From Comamonadaceae bacterium (lineage in GTDB: Bacteria; Pseudomonadota; Gammaproteobacteria; Burkholderiales; Burkholderiaceae_C), in NCBI GenBank assembly GCA_027488255.1, contig JAIYBZ010000029.1, forward strand, positions 186,001 through 250,000: a DNA stretch of 64,000 nucleotides. Reading direction: 5' to 3'. Shown here one piece after another: positions 44,728 to 53,973 of the stretch. How positions within the stretch are numbered: the stretch's first letter is position 1; each line of letters starts with the position of its first letter. The position numbers and the translations under genes were made by a program. A model generated the notes under the pieces. The model was not told where the DNA came from. It was given only the letters and a program-made list of their open reading frames with translations, and made no database searches.

Positions 44728-46602
44728 TCAAATCAGCTGGATGCTGCCGGGCACGATTTTGGCCGCAAAGTCACGCACCATCGCCTGCACCAAGGGGTCG
44801 TTTTGAATCAATTCTTGTGCGGCTTCCATTTTGGCGGCAGCCAAGACCGCCAGCCGCTTGGCGGGACTGTCGGTCACCGTGCCAATTTCAATGTGCAACT
44901 TCACCTCGCCATGACCCGCGTCCATCAGGACCGCTTGTAAACGCTCGCGGCTGGCGGGGTGGTTGAGGGTTTCGCGCTCGACCCGCAATTGCCATTGCAG
45001 GCCATCCCGCGCCACCAATTGCGATTGCAAAGCCAGTTCCCGCACCAAGGCGGTGATGACATCTTGCGCCATCAGCGCCTTCACGATGCCCAGCCAAACC
45101 TCACCCTCAGGCGTTTCTTGCAAGGGGGCACCACTGTTGGCCCGCGGCACATCCACGCGTGCAGAGGGCTCTGATGACTCACGCACAGGCAAAGAGCGCA
45201 GCGCAGGTCTGGCCAAGGGCGGCGGTGGCACATCCATTGGCATCTCGTCCACCATCGACATCTCGGGGGCATCCCAAGCCCCATCCACGGGCAATGCTTC
45301 CCAAGGGGGTGGCTCGGGCTGGCTGACCGGCTGAACCTTGGGTGCGGTGGCGGGTTGAGTCGCGGCAGTGATTTGAGTCGCTGTGCCGGCTTGAGTCGCG
45401 GAAGTGGGTTGAGTCGCGGTGGCGCCCGCAGGTGCCTGGGCAGGCGGGCGGCTTAGGGGTTCAGGGCTGATTCGCGGGCTTTTTTTTTCCGCTGTGGCCG
45501 CTTGCGGCTTGAAGGCCAACAAACGCAACAAGACCATGGTCAATGCCGCATATTCGTCGGGCGCAAGGCCCAACTCGGTACGGCCATGCAAGCACAGGCT
45601 GTACAGCAATTGGGTTTCTTCGGCAGGCATGGCTTGCGCCAAGGCGGCCAGACCTTGGGTGTCTGGGTCATCGCCGTCTTGCGCCATGCTGGGCACCAGT
45701 TGCATCACCGCCATGCGTTGCAAAACCATGGCCATGTCTTCGAGCGTGGTGGCCGCCGAGACGCCTTGCAAGCGCAATTCATTGACTTGCGCGACCACCG
45801 TCGACCCATCGCCCTCGCTCAAGGCGCGCAGCATCTGCATCACGTGGCTGCGGTCCACACTGCCCAGCATTTGGCGCACACCTGCTTCTTTCAAATGGCC
45901 GTTGCCAAAGGCAATCGCCTGATCAGTCAGGCTCAAGGCGTCTCGCATCGAGCCGCGCGCAGCGCGGGCCAGCAGACGCAAAGCTTGGGGTTCAGCCACC
46001 AACTGTTCGGCCGACAAGACTTGCGTCAGGTGTTCAAAAACTGTTTCGGGCGCCATAGGCCGCAAATTGAATTGCAAGCAACGCGAGAGCACCGTCACCG
46101 GTACTTTCTGCGGATCGGTGGTGGCCAAGACAAACTTCAAATACTCGGGGGGCTCTTCCAGAGTCTTCAACATCGCGTTGAACGCGGTGTTGGTCAACAT
46201 GTGCACCTCGTCGATCATGAAGACCTTGAAGCGCCCTTGCACTGGCTTGTAGACCGCTTGCTCCAACAAACTTTGGACTTCGTCTACACCTCGGTTTGAG
46301 GCGGCATCGAGCTCGGTGTAATCGACAAACCGGCCCGCATCGATGTCGCGGCAGGCCTGGCACACGCCACACGGCTCGGCGGTGATGCCCCCTTGACCGT
46401 CGGCGCCCTGGCAGTTGAGCGATTTGGCCAAAATGCGCGACACCGTGGTCTTGCCCACACCTCGGGTGCCCGTGAACAAATAAGCGTGGTGCAAGCGCTG
46501 CTGCACCAAGGCATTGGTCAAGGCCTGCACCACGTGCTCTTGCCCCACCATTTCAGTGAAATTACGGGGGCGGTATTTGCGCGCGAGGACGAGGTAAGAC
46601 AT
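44728..46602 (-). CDS. dnaX: DNA polymerase III tau subunit (and predicted gamma by slippage)
   Basis: DnaX is the clamp-loader ATPase. In the 624-residue tau form, the AAA+ module has Walker A GTRGVGKTT (44-52), the zinc site Cys64/Cys78/Cys81/Cys84 and the Walker B region MIDEVHML. Domain III ends near residue 365, followed by a Pro/Ala/Thr/Gln-rich linker with repeated ATQ units (about 375-430), and then domain V binding the polymerase. At codons 372-375 an A9 run occurs (45480-45488, minus strand); a -1 shift gives a stop after about six codons, so a gamma protein of about 380 residues is predicted. A -10-like TAGAAT lies seven bases before the ATG. Confidence 0.95.
   Translation of the reverse strand: MSYLVLARKYRPRNFTEMVGQEHVVQALTNALVQQRLHHAYLFTGTRGVGKTTVSRILAKSLNCQGADGQGGITAEPCGVCQACRDIDAGRFVDYTELDAASNRGVDEVQSLLEQAVYKPVQGRFKVFMIDEVHMLTNTAFNAMLKTLEEPPEYLKFVLATTDPQKVPVTVLSRCLQFNLRPMAPETVFEHLTQVLSAEQLVAEPQALRLLARAARGSMRDALSLTDQAIAFGNGHLKEAGVRQMLGSVDRSHVMQMLRALSEGDGSTVVAQVNELRLQGVSAATTLEDMAMVLQRMAVMQLVPSMAQDGDDPDTQGLAALAQAMPAEETQLLYSLCLHGRTELGLAPDEYAALTMVLLRLLAFKPQAATAEKKSPRISPEPLSRPPAQAPAGATATQPTSATQAGTATQITAATQPATAPKVQPVSQPEPPPWEALPVDGAWDAPEMSMVDEMPMDVPPPPLARPALRSLPVRESSEPSARVDVPRANSGAPLQETPEGEVWLGIVKALMAQDVITALVRELALQSQLVARDGLQWQLRVERETLNHPASRERLQAVLMDAGHGEVKLHIEIGTVTDSPAKRLAVLAAAKMEAAQELIQNDPLVQAMVRDFAAKIVPGSIQLI
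45480..45489 (-). promoter_or_regulatory. dnaX: A9 slippery run in dnaX (programmed slippage site)
   Basis: On the coding strand the bases are G followed by nine A then GC, read as GAA AAA AAA AGC (Glu372-Lys-Lys-Ser375). Slipping one base back reads AAG CCC GCG AAT CAG CCC TGA; slipping forward reads GCC CGC GAA TCA GCC CTG AAC CCC TAA. Both end the protein quickly at the boundary between the ATPase core and the tau-specific region. Confidence 0.7.
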
Positions 46603-46609
46603 GGGCTTG

Positions 46610-46615
46610 ATTCTA
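46610..46615 (-). promoter_or_regulatory. -10-like element of dnaX
   Basis: On the minus strand TAGAAT (five of six consensus bases) lies seven bases before the dnaX ATG, with no Shine-Dalgarno sequence between. Candidate leaderless or near-leaderless start. Confidence 0.45.
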
Positions 46616-46702
46616 TCGGCCCAGAAAGCCCTGTTGCGACTCGGAACTCAGGCGAAGAGAAAGGGAAATGGCCCGCCTGCAAAAAGCCAGAGCAAGCTCG
46701 CC

Positions 46703-46708
46703 TACAAT
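46703..46708 (+). promoter_or_regulatory. -10 element of the SRP RNA gene
   Basis: TACAAT sits six bases before the first base of the predicted RNA, the right distance for a transcription start there. Confidence 0.6.
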
Positions 46709-46714
46709 TGACAT

Positions 46715-46810
46715 TGACGGGCCTTCCCGCATGGTGAAGCGGCCAACCGGGTCAGGTGGGGAACCAAGCAGCCCTAACTGTGGAGTCAGTGCCGGGGTCA
46801 AGGCTCGTCA
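46715..46810 (+). ncRNA. ffs: Signal recognition particle 4.5S RNA
   Basis: This roughly 96-base small bacterial SRP RNA binds Ffh for cotranslational targeting. The conserved apical domain is plain: 'ccgggtcaggtggggaacc' followed by aagcagccctaa, matching the GGUCAGG / GGAA / AGCAGCC core of E. coli 4.5S RNA. The ends pair: tgacgggcctt (46715-46725) with aaggctcgtca (46800-46810), one G-U pair. The next inner helix pairs cccgc-type bases with the gtgccggg side. It is transcribed divergently from dnaX, a common location in betaproteobacteria. Confidence 0.92.
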
Positions 46811-46823
46811 ACTTCTTCCTCTC

Positions 46824-46846
46824 AAGTCCTTATGAATCAAGGACTT
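46824..46846. terminator. Weak hairpin after the SRP RNA
   Basis: aagtcctt (46824-46831) pairs with aaggactt (46839-46846) around seven bases. No T-run follows on the plus strand, so termination ability is doubtful. It overlaps the stop codon of the convergent sugar-dehydrogenase gene. Confidence 0.3.
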
Positions 46847-48005
46847 AGCAATTGTTGCAGGCCTTTGCGGGCTCCAGTCTCAGCAAAGCCCCTTGTGAGT
46901 CGTCGGTCAGCAGGTACACAAAACCGTCTGGCCCCATTCGAACATCGCGAATGCGACCGACCCGGCTTTGCAACAACCTCTCTTCGCGCTGGACTTTTTC
47001 GCCCTGGAGAACCAGACGCACGAGCATTTGTCCGCGCAAAGCCCCCATCAACAAATCGCCGCTCCATTGGGGAAATTGAGCGCCGTTGACGAAGGCCATG
47101 CCCGAAGGCGCAATTGAGGGCGTCCAGACATGCACGGGTTGCACCATGCCGGCCTTGCTCTGTCCTTCACCGATGCGCGTGCCCAAACCATAGTTGACGC
47201 CGTAGGTGATCACGGGCCATCCATAGTTTTGGCCAGCGCGCATCACATTGACCTCATCACCGCCTTGCGGTCCGTGTTCATGCGTCCACAACTCGCCGGT
47301 TTTGGGGTGCAAGGCCGCGCCTTGCATGTTGCGGTTACCCAGCGTCCATTTTTCAGGAAAAGCCCCTGCCCGATAGGCAAAAGGATTGTCTTTCGGTACG
47401 CGACCATCGTCGTGCAATCGGATGACCGAGCCCGCATGGTCGTCCAGTTTTTGGGCGCGCTCTTTGTCACCTCGGTCGCCCAGGGTCAGGTACAACATGC
47501 CCGCTTTGTCAAACACCATGCGGCCGCCAAAATGCTGTCCTGAGCGGGTTTTGGGTTGCATGCTAAAGAGCAACTGCACCTCGGTCATGCGCAGGCCTTG
47601 CAGCTTGCCACGGGCTAAGGCCGTGCCCCAACCGCCCGGCCCGGGCGCATTGAATGCCCAATATATCCAGCCGTTTTGTGCATATTGCGGATGCAGGGCC
47701 ACATCAAACAAGCCGCCTTGGCCTTGCACCGCGACCTCCGGCAAACCTTCTATGGGTTTGGGCTCCAGGCGGAAATCCGGTCCGACCAGCCGCAGCCGGC
47801 CTGTGCGCTCAGTGACCAACATCCGGCCATCTGGCAAAAATGCCATGGACCACGGGTTTTCAAGACCATTGACCAGCGTGACCACGCGAAAGGCGTGTTT
47901 TTCAGACTGAATAACGGGGGAGCGATCCTGAGTCCAAGCGGGCAGACAGACCCAGGTGGTCAAAATCAAGATGCCCAAATCCCGAAAGAAAAGTGGGACT
48001 TTCAT
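46845..48005 (-). CDS. PQQ-dependent aldose sugar dehydrogenase-like beta-propeller protein
   Basis: This 386-residue periplasmic protein of the soluble glucose dehydrogenase (GSDH/YliI, Asd) family has a signal peptide (LGILILTTWVCLPAW) cleaved near residue 24. The six-bladed propeller has LENPWSMAFLPDGRMLVTERTGRL, GGLFDVALHPQY, the SGQHFGGRMVF catalytic-His segment, 'LWTHEHGPQGGDEVNVMR' and NYGWPVITYG, which supply PQQ and calcium contacts. The enzyme likely oxidises sugars in the periplasm if PQQ is available; no PQQ synthesis genes are in the window. It stands alone on the minus strand. Confidence 0.88.
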   Translation of the reverse strand: MKVPLFFRDLGILILTTWVCLPAWTQDRSPVIQSEKHAFRVVTLVNGLENPWSMAFLPDGRMLVTERTGRLRLVGPDFRLEPKPIEGLPEVAVQGQGGLFDVALHPQYAQNGWIYWAFNAPGPGGWGTALARGKLQGLRMTEVQLLFSMQPKTRSGQHFGGRMVFDKAGMLYLTLGDRGDKERAQKLDDHAGSVIRLHDDGRVPKDNPFAYRAGAFPEKWTLGNRNMQGAALHPKTGELWTHEHGPQGGDEVNVMRAGQNYGWPVITYGVNYGLGTRIGEGQSKAGMVQPVHVWTPSIAPSGMAFVNGAQFPQWSGDLLMGALRGQMLVRLVLQGEKVQREERLLQSRVGRIRDVRMGPDGFVYLLTDDSQGALLRLEPAKACNNC

Positions 48006-48088
48006 GGCTGATTCACTGAAAAAGCGACATCAACACGGGCTCTTGCTGCGCGACAAGAGCCGAAATCGCTGTTTTGCCGCAGCGGCCA

Positions 48089-48391
48089 TCAAGCCATGCG
48101 ACGGCGCAGGGCTGGAAAAGGCAAGGATTTGACTTTGGCAGGGGACACCGCAGGGGCAGCGGCTGTGGCGGCTGGCGCAGCGCGCAGCATTTCAGAAACC
48201 AATTGGTTGGCGTTTTTGTGGGCCCCTTGGCGATTGGCCTCAAAGGTCAAACGGGTTTGCTGTGCCATTTGAGCCACAAAATTTTGTGGGTAATCCCGGA
48301 CATTGAACCCGCGCAAAGCCATGACTTTCATGAAGGCGTTGGCGGCCTCTTCGACGGCGCGCTGGTATTCCTGGGAATTTTCTGGAGACAT
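48089..48391 (-). CDS. 100-residue conserved-looking protein of unknown function
   Basis: The product starts MSPENSQEYQRAVEEAANAF. It is amphipathic and helical through residue 65, then has an Ala/Pro-rich hinge ending in a basic tail (KVKSLPFPALRRRMA). ATG 48391 follows GAGGTGG, a good ribosome site; an in-frame ATG at 48454 (MPQGLVVRFGS) would give 121 residues. It is cytosolic, with no membrane segment or signal. It lies 83 bases downstream of the flavoprotein gene on the same strand. I do not recognise a family; the basic tail could bind nucleic acid, but that is only a guess. Confidence 0.55.
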   Translation of the reverse strand: MSPENSQEYQRAVEEAANAFMKVMALRGFNVRDYPQNFVAQMAQQTRLTFEANRQGAHKNANQLVSEMLRAAPAATAAAPAVSPAKVKSLPFPALRRRMA

Positions 48392-48474
48392 GTCCACCTC
48401 GTTCTGAATGAAGTTACTCACAGAACCAAAACGCACCACCAGCCCTTGGGGCATACACAATTTGTGTGAAATTG

Positions 48475-49791
48475 TTACAAAACCGTCAAAATAGAGTGTC
48501 CAGCCCGCCACCCACTGGCCAGACAGGCGGTCAACAAATAGCCGCCGGTGGGGGCTTCCCAGTCCAACATTTCACCGGCGCAATACACGCCGGGTCGCTG
48601 CGTCAGCATCAATTCGGGTGTCAGCCCCGCCATGGCGACCCCCCCGGCAGTGCTGATGGCCTCTGCCACCGGCCTGGGGCTTTTCAGACGTATCGGCAAT
48701 TGTTTCAAGGCCTGCGCCAGCGCGTCAGGGTTGCCCAGCGTTTGGGGCGTACACAGCTCGTACATCAGCCCGGTTTTAACGCCATCGAGGCCCAAACGAC
48801 TTTTTAAATGGCTGGACAAACTGCGACTGCCGCGCGGCCAGCGCACCGCAGATTGCACTTGCTCGAGAGACTTGTCGGGCAACAGGTCGAGCAAAAAATG
48901 GGCATCGCCCTGCGCCAAATCGTCTCTCATAAGGGACGATGCGGCATAGATCAGGCTGCCCTCGACCCCCGTTTCAGTGACCACAAACTCGCCTTGCCGC
49001 TCAAAAAGAGGGGCGTCCCCTCGCCCGCCTGCTGGGCGGGGAGTTGCCTGCACCTTCAAGACGACCGACTTGAGCGGGTGACCGGCGTAGCGCGTACGAA
49101 AGTGATCGGTCCAGCCTGCGCCCTCTCGGCCCCAAACATCAAAACCGCAATTGGCAGGCTTGAGGGGGTTCAGCGGCACCCCCTGCTCGGCCAAAACAGG
49201 AACCCAAGCGCCGTCTGATCCCAGCTGCGGCCAGCTGGCCCCACCCAGCGCGAGCAAAGTGGCTCGGGCGTTTACCCGCGTGAAACCCGTAGAGCCCGTA
49301 GGCTGAAAAGCCAGGTGTTGGCCCGCCCAACCGAGCCAGCGGTGACGCATGTGAAATTGAACGGGAACCCCCGAGGCCGGATGCCGCAAGCGCTGCAACC
49401 AAGCCCTGAGCAAAGGGGCGGCTTTCATTTCTTGTGGGAACACGCGGCCTGATGTGCCCACAAAGGTTTCGACCCCCAGTCCCTGGGCCCATTCGCGCAC
49501 CTTTTGGGCGTCCATGTGATCGAGCCATGCGCCAACTGCAGCCTGCTCTTGGCCATACCGTGCGCGAAATTGATGCGCAGGCTCGGCGTGCGTGAGGTTC
49601 AAACCGCCCTTGCCTGCCAACAAAAATTTGCGTCCGACTGATGGCATGGCATCGAACAGATGGACCGAATGGCCTGCGCCTGACAGCACCTCAGCGGCTA
49701 TCAAACCCGCGGGGCCACCGCCCACAATGGCCACCTCCACCGTCAGAACTGGCGAGTCACTGGCAACCGAATCAGCCGAAGAAAATGTCAT
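48475..49791 (-). CDS. PP_4765-type (HI0933-like) flavoprotein
   Basis: This 438-residue FAD-dependent oxidoreductase of the HI0933/BaiN superfamily (PP_4765-like subgroup) starts with the dinucleotide-binding motif VAIVGGGPAGLIAAEVLSGAGH and a GRKFLLAGKGGLNLTH segment that marks the superfamily. A second FAD motif occurs at the end (GVYCAGEMLDWEAPTGGYLL). The inserted middle domain includes TLLALGGASWPQLGSDG. The reaction is uncharacterised; relatives in gut bacteria act on bile-acid intermediates, but that role is not implied here. It is divergent from trxA, with a short shared upstream region. Confidence 0.88.
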   Translation of the reverse strand: MTFSSADSVASDSPVLTVEVAIVGGGPAGLIAAEVLSGAGHSVHLFDAMPSVGRKFLLAGKGGLNLTHAEPAHQFRARYGQEQAAVGAWLDHMDAQKVREWAQGLGVETFVGTSGRVFPQEMKAAPLLRAWLQRLRHPASGVPVQFHMRHRWLGWAGQHLAFQPTGSTGFTRVNARATLLALGGASWPQLGSDGAWVPVLAEQGVPLNPLKPANCGFDVWGREGAGWTDHFRTRYAGHPLKSVVLKVQATPRPAGGRGDAPLFERQGEFVVTETGVEGSLIYAASSLMRDDLAQGDAHFLLDLLPDKSLEQVQSAVRWPRGSRSLSSHLKSRLGLDGVKTGLMYELCTPQTLGNPDALAQALKQLPIRLKSPRPVAEAISTAGGVAMAGLTPELMLTQRPGVYCAGEMLDWEAPTGGYLLTACLASGWRAGHSILTVL

Positions 49792-49894
49792 GAATTTGTG
49801 AGCCGGCCACGCATGCGCGACAGGCGAAGTCCTTGGATTCTGTCAAAATAGCCGTGACTTTAGCCGCATCTTCAATGTTCACAAGGAATAGGCC

Positions 49895-50227
49895 ATGGCC
49901 AGCGATTTGATCAAACACATTACCGACGCCACTTTTGAAGCCGACGTCCTCCATTCGAGCCAACCTGTGGTGGTTGACTTCTGGGCCGAATGGTGCGGCC
50001 CTTGCAAGATGATTGCCCCGATCTTGGACGAAGTGGCTACCGCCTACCAAGGCAAGTTGCAAATCGCCAAAATGAACGTGGACGACAACCGCGATGTGCC
50101 CGCCAAATTTGGTATCCGCGGCATTCCCACCCTGATGGTGTTCAAAGACGGTCAGTTGGCCGCCACCAAAGTCGGGGCCATGAGCAAGTCGCAACTCACC
50201 GCCTTCATTGACCAACAATTGGCTTGA
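49895..50227 (+). CDS. trxA: Thioredoxin
   Basis: This 110-residue cytosolic thioredoxin has active-site Cys34-Gly-Pro-Cys37 ([12 protein letters not shown]), the buried Asp27 region (VVVDFW), the cis-proline [12 protein letters not shown] and the FIDQQLA C-terminus. Its length and composition match TrxA. A clear AAGGAA ribosome site precedes ATG 49895. It is followed by a terminator and then rho, the same trxA-rho order found in E. coli. Confidence 0.97.
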   Translation: MASDLIKHITDATFEADVLHSSQPVVVDFWAEWCGPCKMIAPILDEVATAYQGKLQIAKMNVDDNRDVPAKFGIRGIPTLMVFKDGQLAATKVGAMSKSQLTAFIDQQLA

Positions 50228-50271
50228 TGACCTGAAGGGCTCGGGTTTGACTCGGGCCTTTTCAAACTCAA

Positions 50272-50299
50272 AACCGGGCAACAAAGGCCCGGTTTTTTT
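50272..50299 (+). terminator. Terminator of trxA
   Basis: ccgggc (50274-50279) pairs with gcccgg (50287-50292) around a seven-base loop, with flanking A and T extending the stem, followed by seven T. It separates trxA from the rho promoter. Confidence 0.9.
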
Positions 50300-50325
50300 C
50301 TTTTCTGCCCTCTCACAAAACCTGT

Positions 50326-50331
50326 CATAAT
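50326..50331 (+). promoter_or_regulatory. Probable -10 element of rho
   Basis: CATAAT matches the consensus at five of six bases and predicts a start near 50338 with a leader of about 140 bases. That leader begins with a caaggc/gccttg stem (50338-50343 with 50363-50368) and continues with a pyrimidine-rich segment. Confidence 0.5.
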
Positions 50332-50478
50332 TTCCACCAAGGCACCCCGAACAGGGAGCAACGCCTTGATTGACGGATGTACCAGCCCCAACCCCGGGCG
50401 CCCTCCGACTCTGAACATTTCCACTCGGTTATCTGAAAACGGTCAACAACATGACCGCTTCGACACAGGCCAATTCCC

Positions 50479-51741
<1,263 letters not shown>

Positions 51742-51746
51742 TACCC

Positions 51747-51752
51747 TATAAT
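51747..51752 (+). promoter_or_regulatory. -10 element of rpmE2
   Basis: A perfect TATAAT begins five bases after the rho stop codon, giving rpmE2 its own promoter with a leader of about 65 bases. The -35 position, inside rho, has no clear match. Confidence 0.55.
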
Positions 51753-51826
51753 CGACAGGTTTTGCGGAAAGTGCACTCAGATAGGCTGCAGTGTGGCTAC
51801 CGTAGCGAAAATAAAAGGATTTCCCC

Positions 51827-52087
51827 ATGAAAGAAGGCATTCACCCCAACTACCGTGAAATTTGCTTCCAAGACATGTCCAATGGTTTCAAGTTCGTGAC
51901 ACGTTCGTGCGCCAACACCAAAGAGACCATCACCATGGAAGACGGTCGCGAGTTGCCTCTGTACAAACTGGATACCACCAGCGAATCTCACCCCTTCTAC
52001 ACCGGCACACAAAAGTCGGTCGACAACATGGGCGGTCGCGTGGAAAAATTCCGCAACCGTTTTGGCAAGACCACCGTCACCAAGTAA
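51827..52087 (+). CDS. rpmE2: 50S ribosomal protein L31, type B (zinc-free)
   Basis: This 86-residue L31 of the type B class has the [20 protein letters not shown] beginning and [28 protein letters not shown] end that are diagnostic. The four cysteines of the zinc-binding C+ form are missing (only isolated Cys13 and Cys28 remain), so it is the zinc-independent C- paralogue. An AAGGA site lies eight bases before the ATG. It has its own promoter just after rho, as in many betaproteobacteria, and a terminator follows. Confidence 0.96.
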   Translation: MKEGIHPNYREICFQDMSNGFKFVTRSCANTKETITMEDGRELPLYKLDTTSESHPFYTGTQKSVDNMGGRVEKFRNRFGKTTVTK

Positions 52088-52106
52088 ATTTATTTGGTGT
52101 CCAGAC

Positions 52107-52139
52107 AAGGGCAGCCCGGGTCACCGGCCTGCCCTTTTT
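52107..52139 (+). terminator. Terminator of rpmE2
   Basis: aagggcag pairs with ctgccctt around an inner ccgg stem, followed by a short T-run, starting 20 bases past the stop codon. Confidence 0.85.
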
Positions 52140-52236
52140 CAATGGTGAAACGCCCACACGGAGCGTGCCATGTTGCGGCGGGGCCCTGTGCCCAATAGCC
52201 ACCCCTTGCATTTTCTGACCTGATATCTTCTTCGCC

Positions 52237-53970
52237 GTGAATCAACCCAGCCCCGCCATCGTGGCGCAAAGCGCCGTGCGCAGACTGCCTCGTCTGGCAT
52301 TGCTGTTGTTGTGCGCGGCTTATGTGTTGCCGGGCTTTTTGGGGCGTACCCCCTGGAAATCGCAAGACATTGAAGCCTTTGGCTACATGCTGCAATTGGC
52401 CCAGCCTTCCAGTGACATGGCCAGCCACTGGCTGCAACCCACCTTGCTGGGCAGCCCAGACGCCCAATTAGCCTTGTTGCCTTTTTGGCTTGGCGCCCTG
52501 TTTGTTCAATGGGCACCAGCGGGTTTTGAAGCGCTGTTTGCCCGCCTGCCATTTGTGGCGATGTTGGCGGGCACATTGGCGGCCACTTGGTACGCTGTTT
52601 ATGCCTTGACCCGGCATCCCTCTGCACAACCAGTGGCGTTTGCTTTTGGTGGCGAGGCCAAACCTGCAGACTACGCCCGTGCCATGGCCGATGGTGGCTT
52701 GCTGGCCCTGTTGGCATGCTTGGGTTTGGCCCAGTTGTCGCACGAGACGACGCCTGCACTCACGCAACTTTTCTTTACCGCCTTGCTGTTTTTTGGTTTG
52801 GCCAACTCGGGGCGGCACCGCCTGCAAAGTGGAGTGGCCGTTGCCGCCAGCCTGCTGGGTCTGACGCTGTCAGGCGCCCCGGCCCTGGCGCTGTGGCTGG
52901 GTCTGGGGGGCGCTGTGCTGTGCGCCACTGCCCACGCCGACCCCACGCAACGCCGTTTGAGCATGTTGGACTTGGGCCTTTTGGGCTTGGTGTGCCTGCT
53001 GTGCATCACGCTCGCAGGGGCCTTGGATTTGTGGCGCTGGCGTGTCGTGCCTCACCGCATTGCCGATGTGCACATTTTGGCCAAACTGATCGCTTGGTTC
53101 ACTTGGCCCGCGTGGCCCTTGGCCTTGTGGTCCTTGTGGCGCTGGCGTGGCCAGTTGTCCCAGGGCTGGCGCTTTTTGCATTTGTCATTGCCACTGTGGT
53201 TTGTCTTGGTCACCGTGGGGGCGACCTGGATTACCGGCTTGTCAGACCGCGCCCTCTTGACCGCCTTGCCCGCCATTGCAACGCTGGCGGCTTTGGCATT
53301 GCCCACCCTCAAACGCAGTTTGGGTGCGCTGATCGACTGGTTCACCTTGCTGTTTTTCAGTGTTTGCGCACTCGTCATCTGGGTCGTCTGGGTGGCGATG
53401 CAAACGGGCACTCCCGCCAGAACGGCCGCCAACGTGACGCGCTTGGCACCCGAGTTTGTGCCTGAGCTTTCTTTCGGGGCGACGGCTGTAGCCTTGTTGG
53501 CGACGCTGGCGTGGGCGGCGCTGGTCCGTTGGCGCACAGGCCACCACCGCGCTGCGATTTGGAAAAGCCTGGTGTTGCCCGCTGGGGGTGCTGTGTTGTG
53601 TTGGTTGCTGCTGACCACTTTGTGGTTGCCCTTGCTGGACTACGCCCGCAGTTATGCCCCCTTGGTGCAAAAGATCATGCGCTTCACAGGCCCCACGCCT
53701 TGCCTGCAATATGCCGGGATCAACAAAGCCCAAGCGACGGCCTTGAGGTACCACGCCCATGTGAAGTTGATGCCGGTGCAAGCGCCCAACGCCACTTGCA
53801 ACTGGCTGCTGGTCGACAAAATCAATCAAGCCACGTGGTCTGAAAAAGTTGAAGCGCTGGGCTGGGTGGAAGTGACGGCCATCAAGCGCCCCACAGACAA
53901 ATCAGAAACTCTGGTGATCTACCGACCCGCAACAGGTCTGCTCACGGCCACAGCCCCGCAGCAGAACTGA
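52237..53970 (+). CDS. ArnT/PMT-like polytopic membrane protein (glycosyltransferase family 39/83-like)
   Basis: This 577-residue membrane protein has about 12 hydrophobic segments. Early on it has GRTPWKSQDIEAFGYML, in the first periplasmic loop where ArnT and protein-O-mannosyltransferases carry catalytic acids. The C-terminal periplasmic part is soluble and ends with strand-rich sequence (TCNWLLVDKINQATWSEK). It resembles the glycosyltransferase 39/83-like proteins of Burkholderiales that use a lipid-linked sugar; the acceptor is unknown. It starts at GTG 52237, with TATCTT seven bases upstream and no ribosome site. The MATE pump gene follows three bases after its stop, so the pair is cotranscribed. 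Confidence 0.7.
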   Translation: MNQPSPAIVAQSAVRRLPRLALLLLCAAYVLPGFLGRTPWKSQDIEAFGYMLQLAQPSSDMASHWLQPTLLGSPDAQLALLPFWLGALFVQWAPAGFEALFARLPFVAMLAGTLAATWYAVYALTRHPSAQPVAFAFGGEAKPADYARAMADGGLLALLACLGLAQLSHETTPALTQLFFTALLFFGLANSGRHRLQSGVAVAASLLGLTLSGAPALALWLGLGGAVLCATAHADPTQRRLSMLDLGLLGLVCLLCITLAGALDLWRWRVVPHRIADVHILAKLIAWFTWPAWPLALWSLWRWRGQLSQGWRFLHLSLPLWFVLVTVGATWITGLSDRALLTALPAIATLAALALPTLKRSLGALIDWFTLLFFSVCALVIWVVWVAMQTGTPARTAANVTRLAPEFVPELSFGATAVALLATLAWAALVRWRTGHHRAAIWKSLVLPAGGAVLCWLLLTTLWLPLLDYARSYAPLVQKIMRFTGPTPCLQYAGINKAQATALRYHAHVKLMPVQAPNATCNWLLVDKINQATWSEKVEALGWVEVTAIKRPTDKSETLVIYRPATGLLTATAPQQN

Positions 53971-53973
53971 GCC

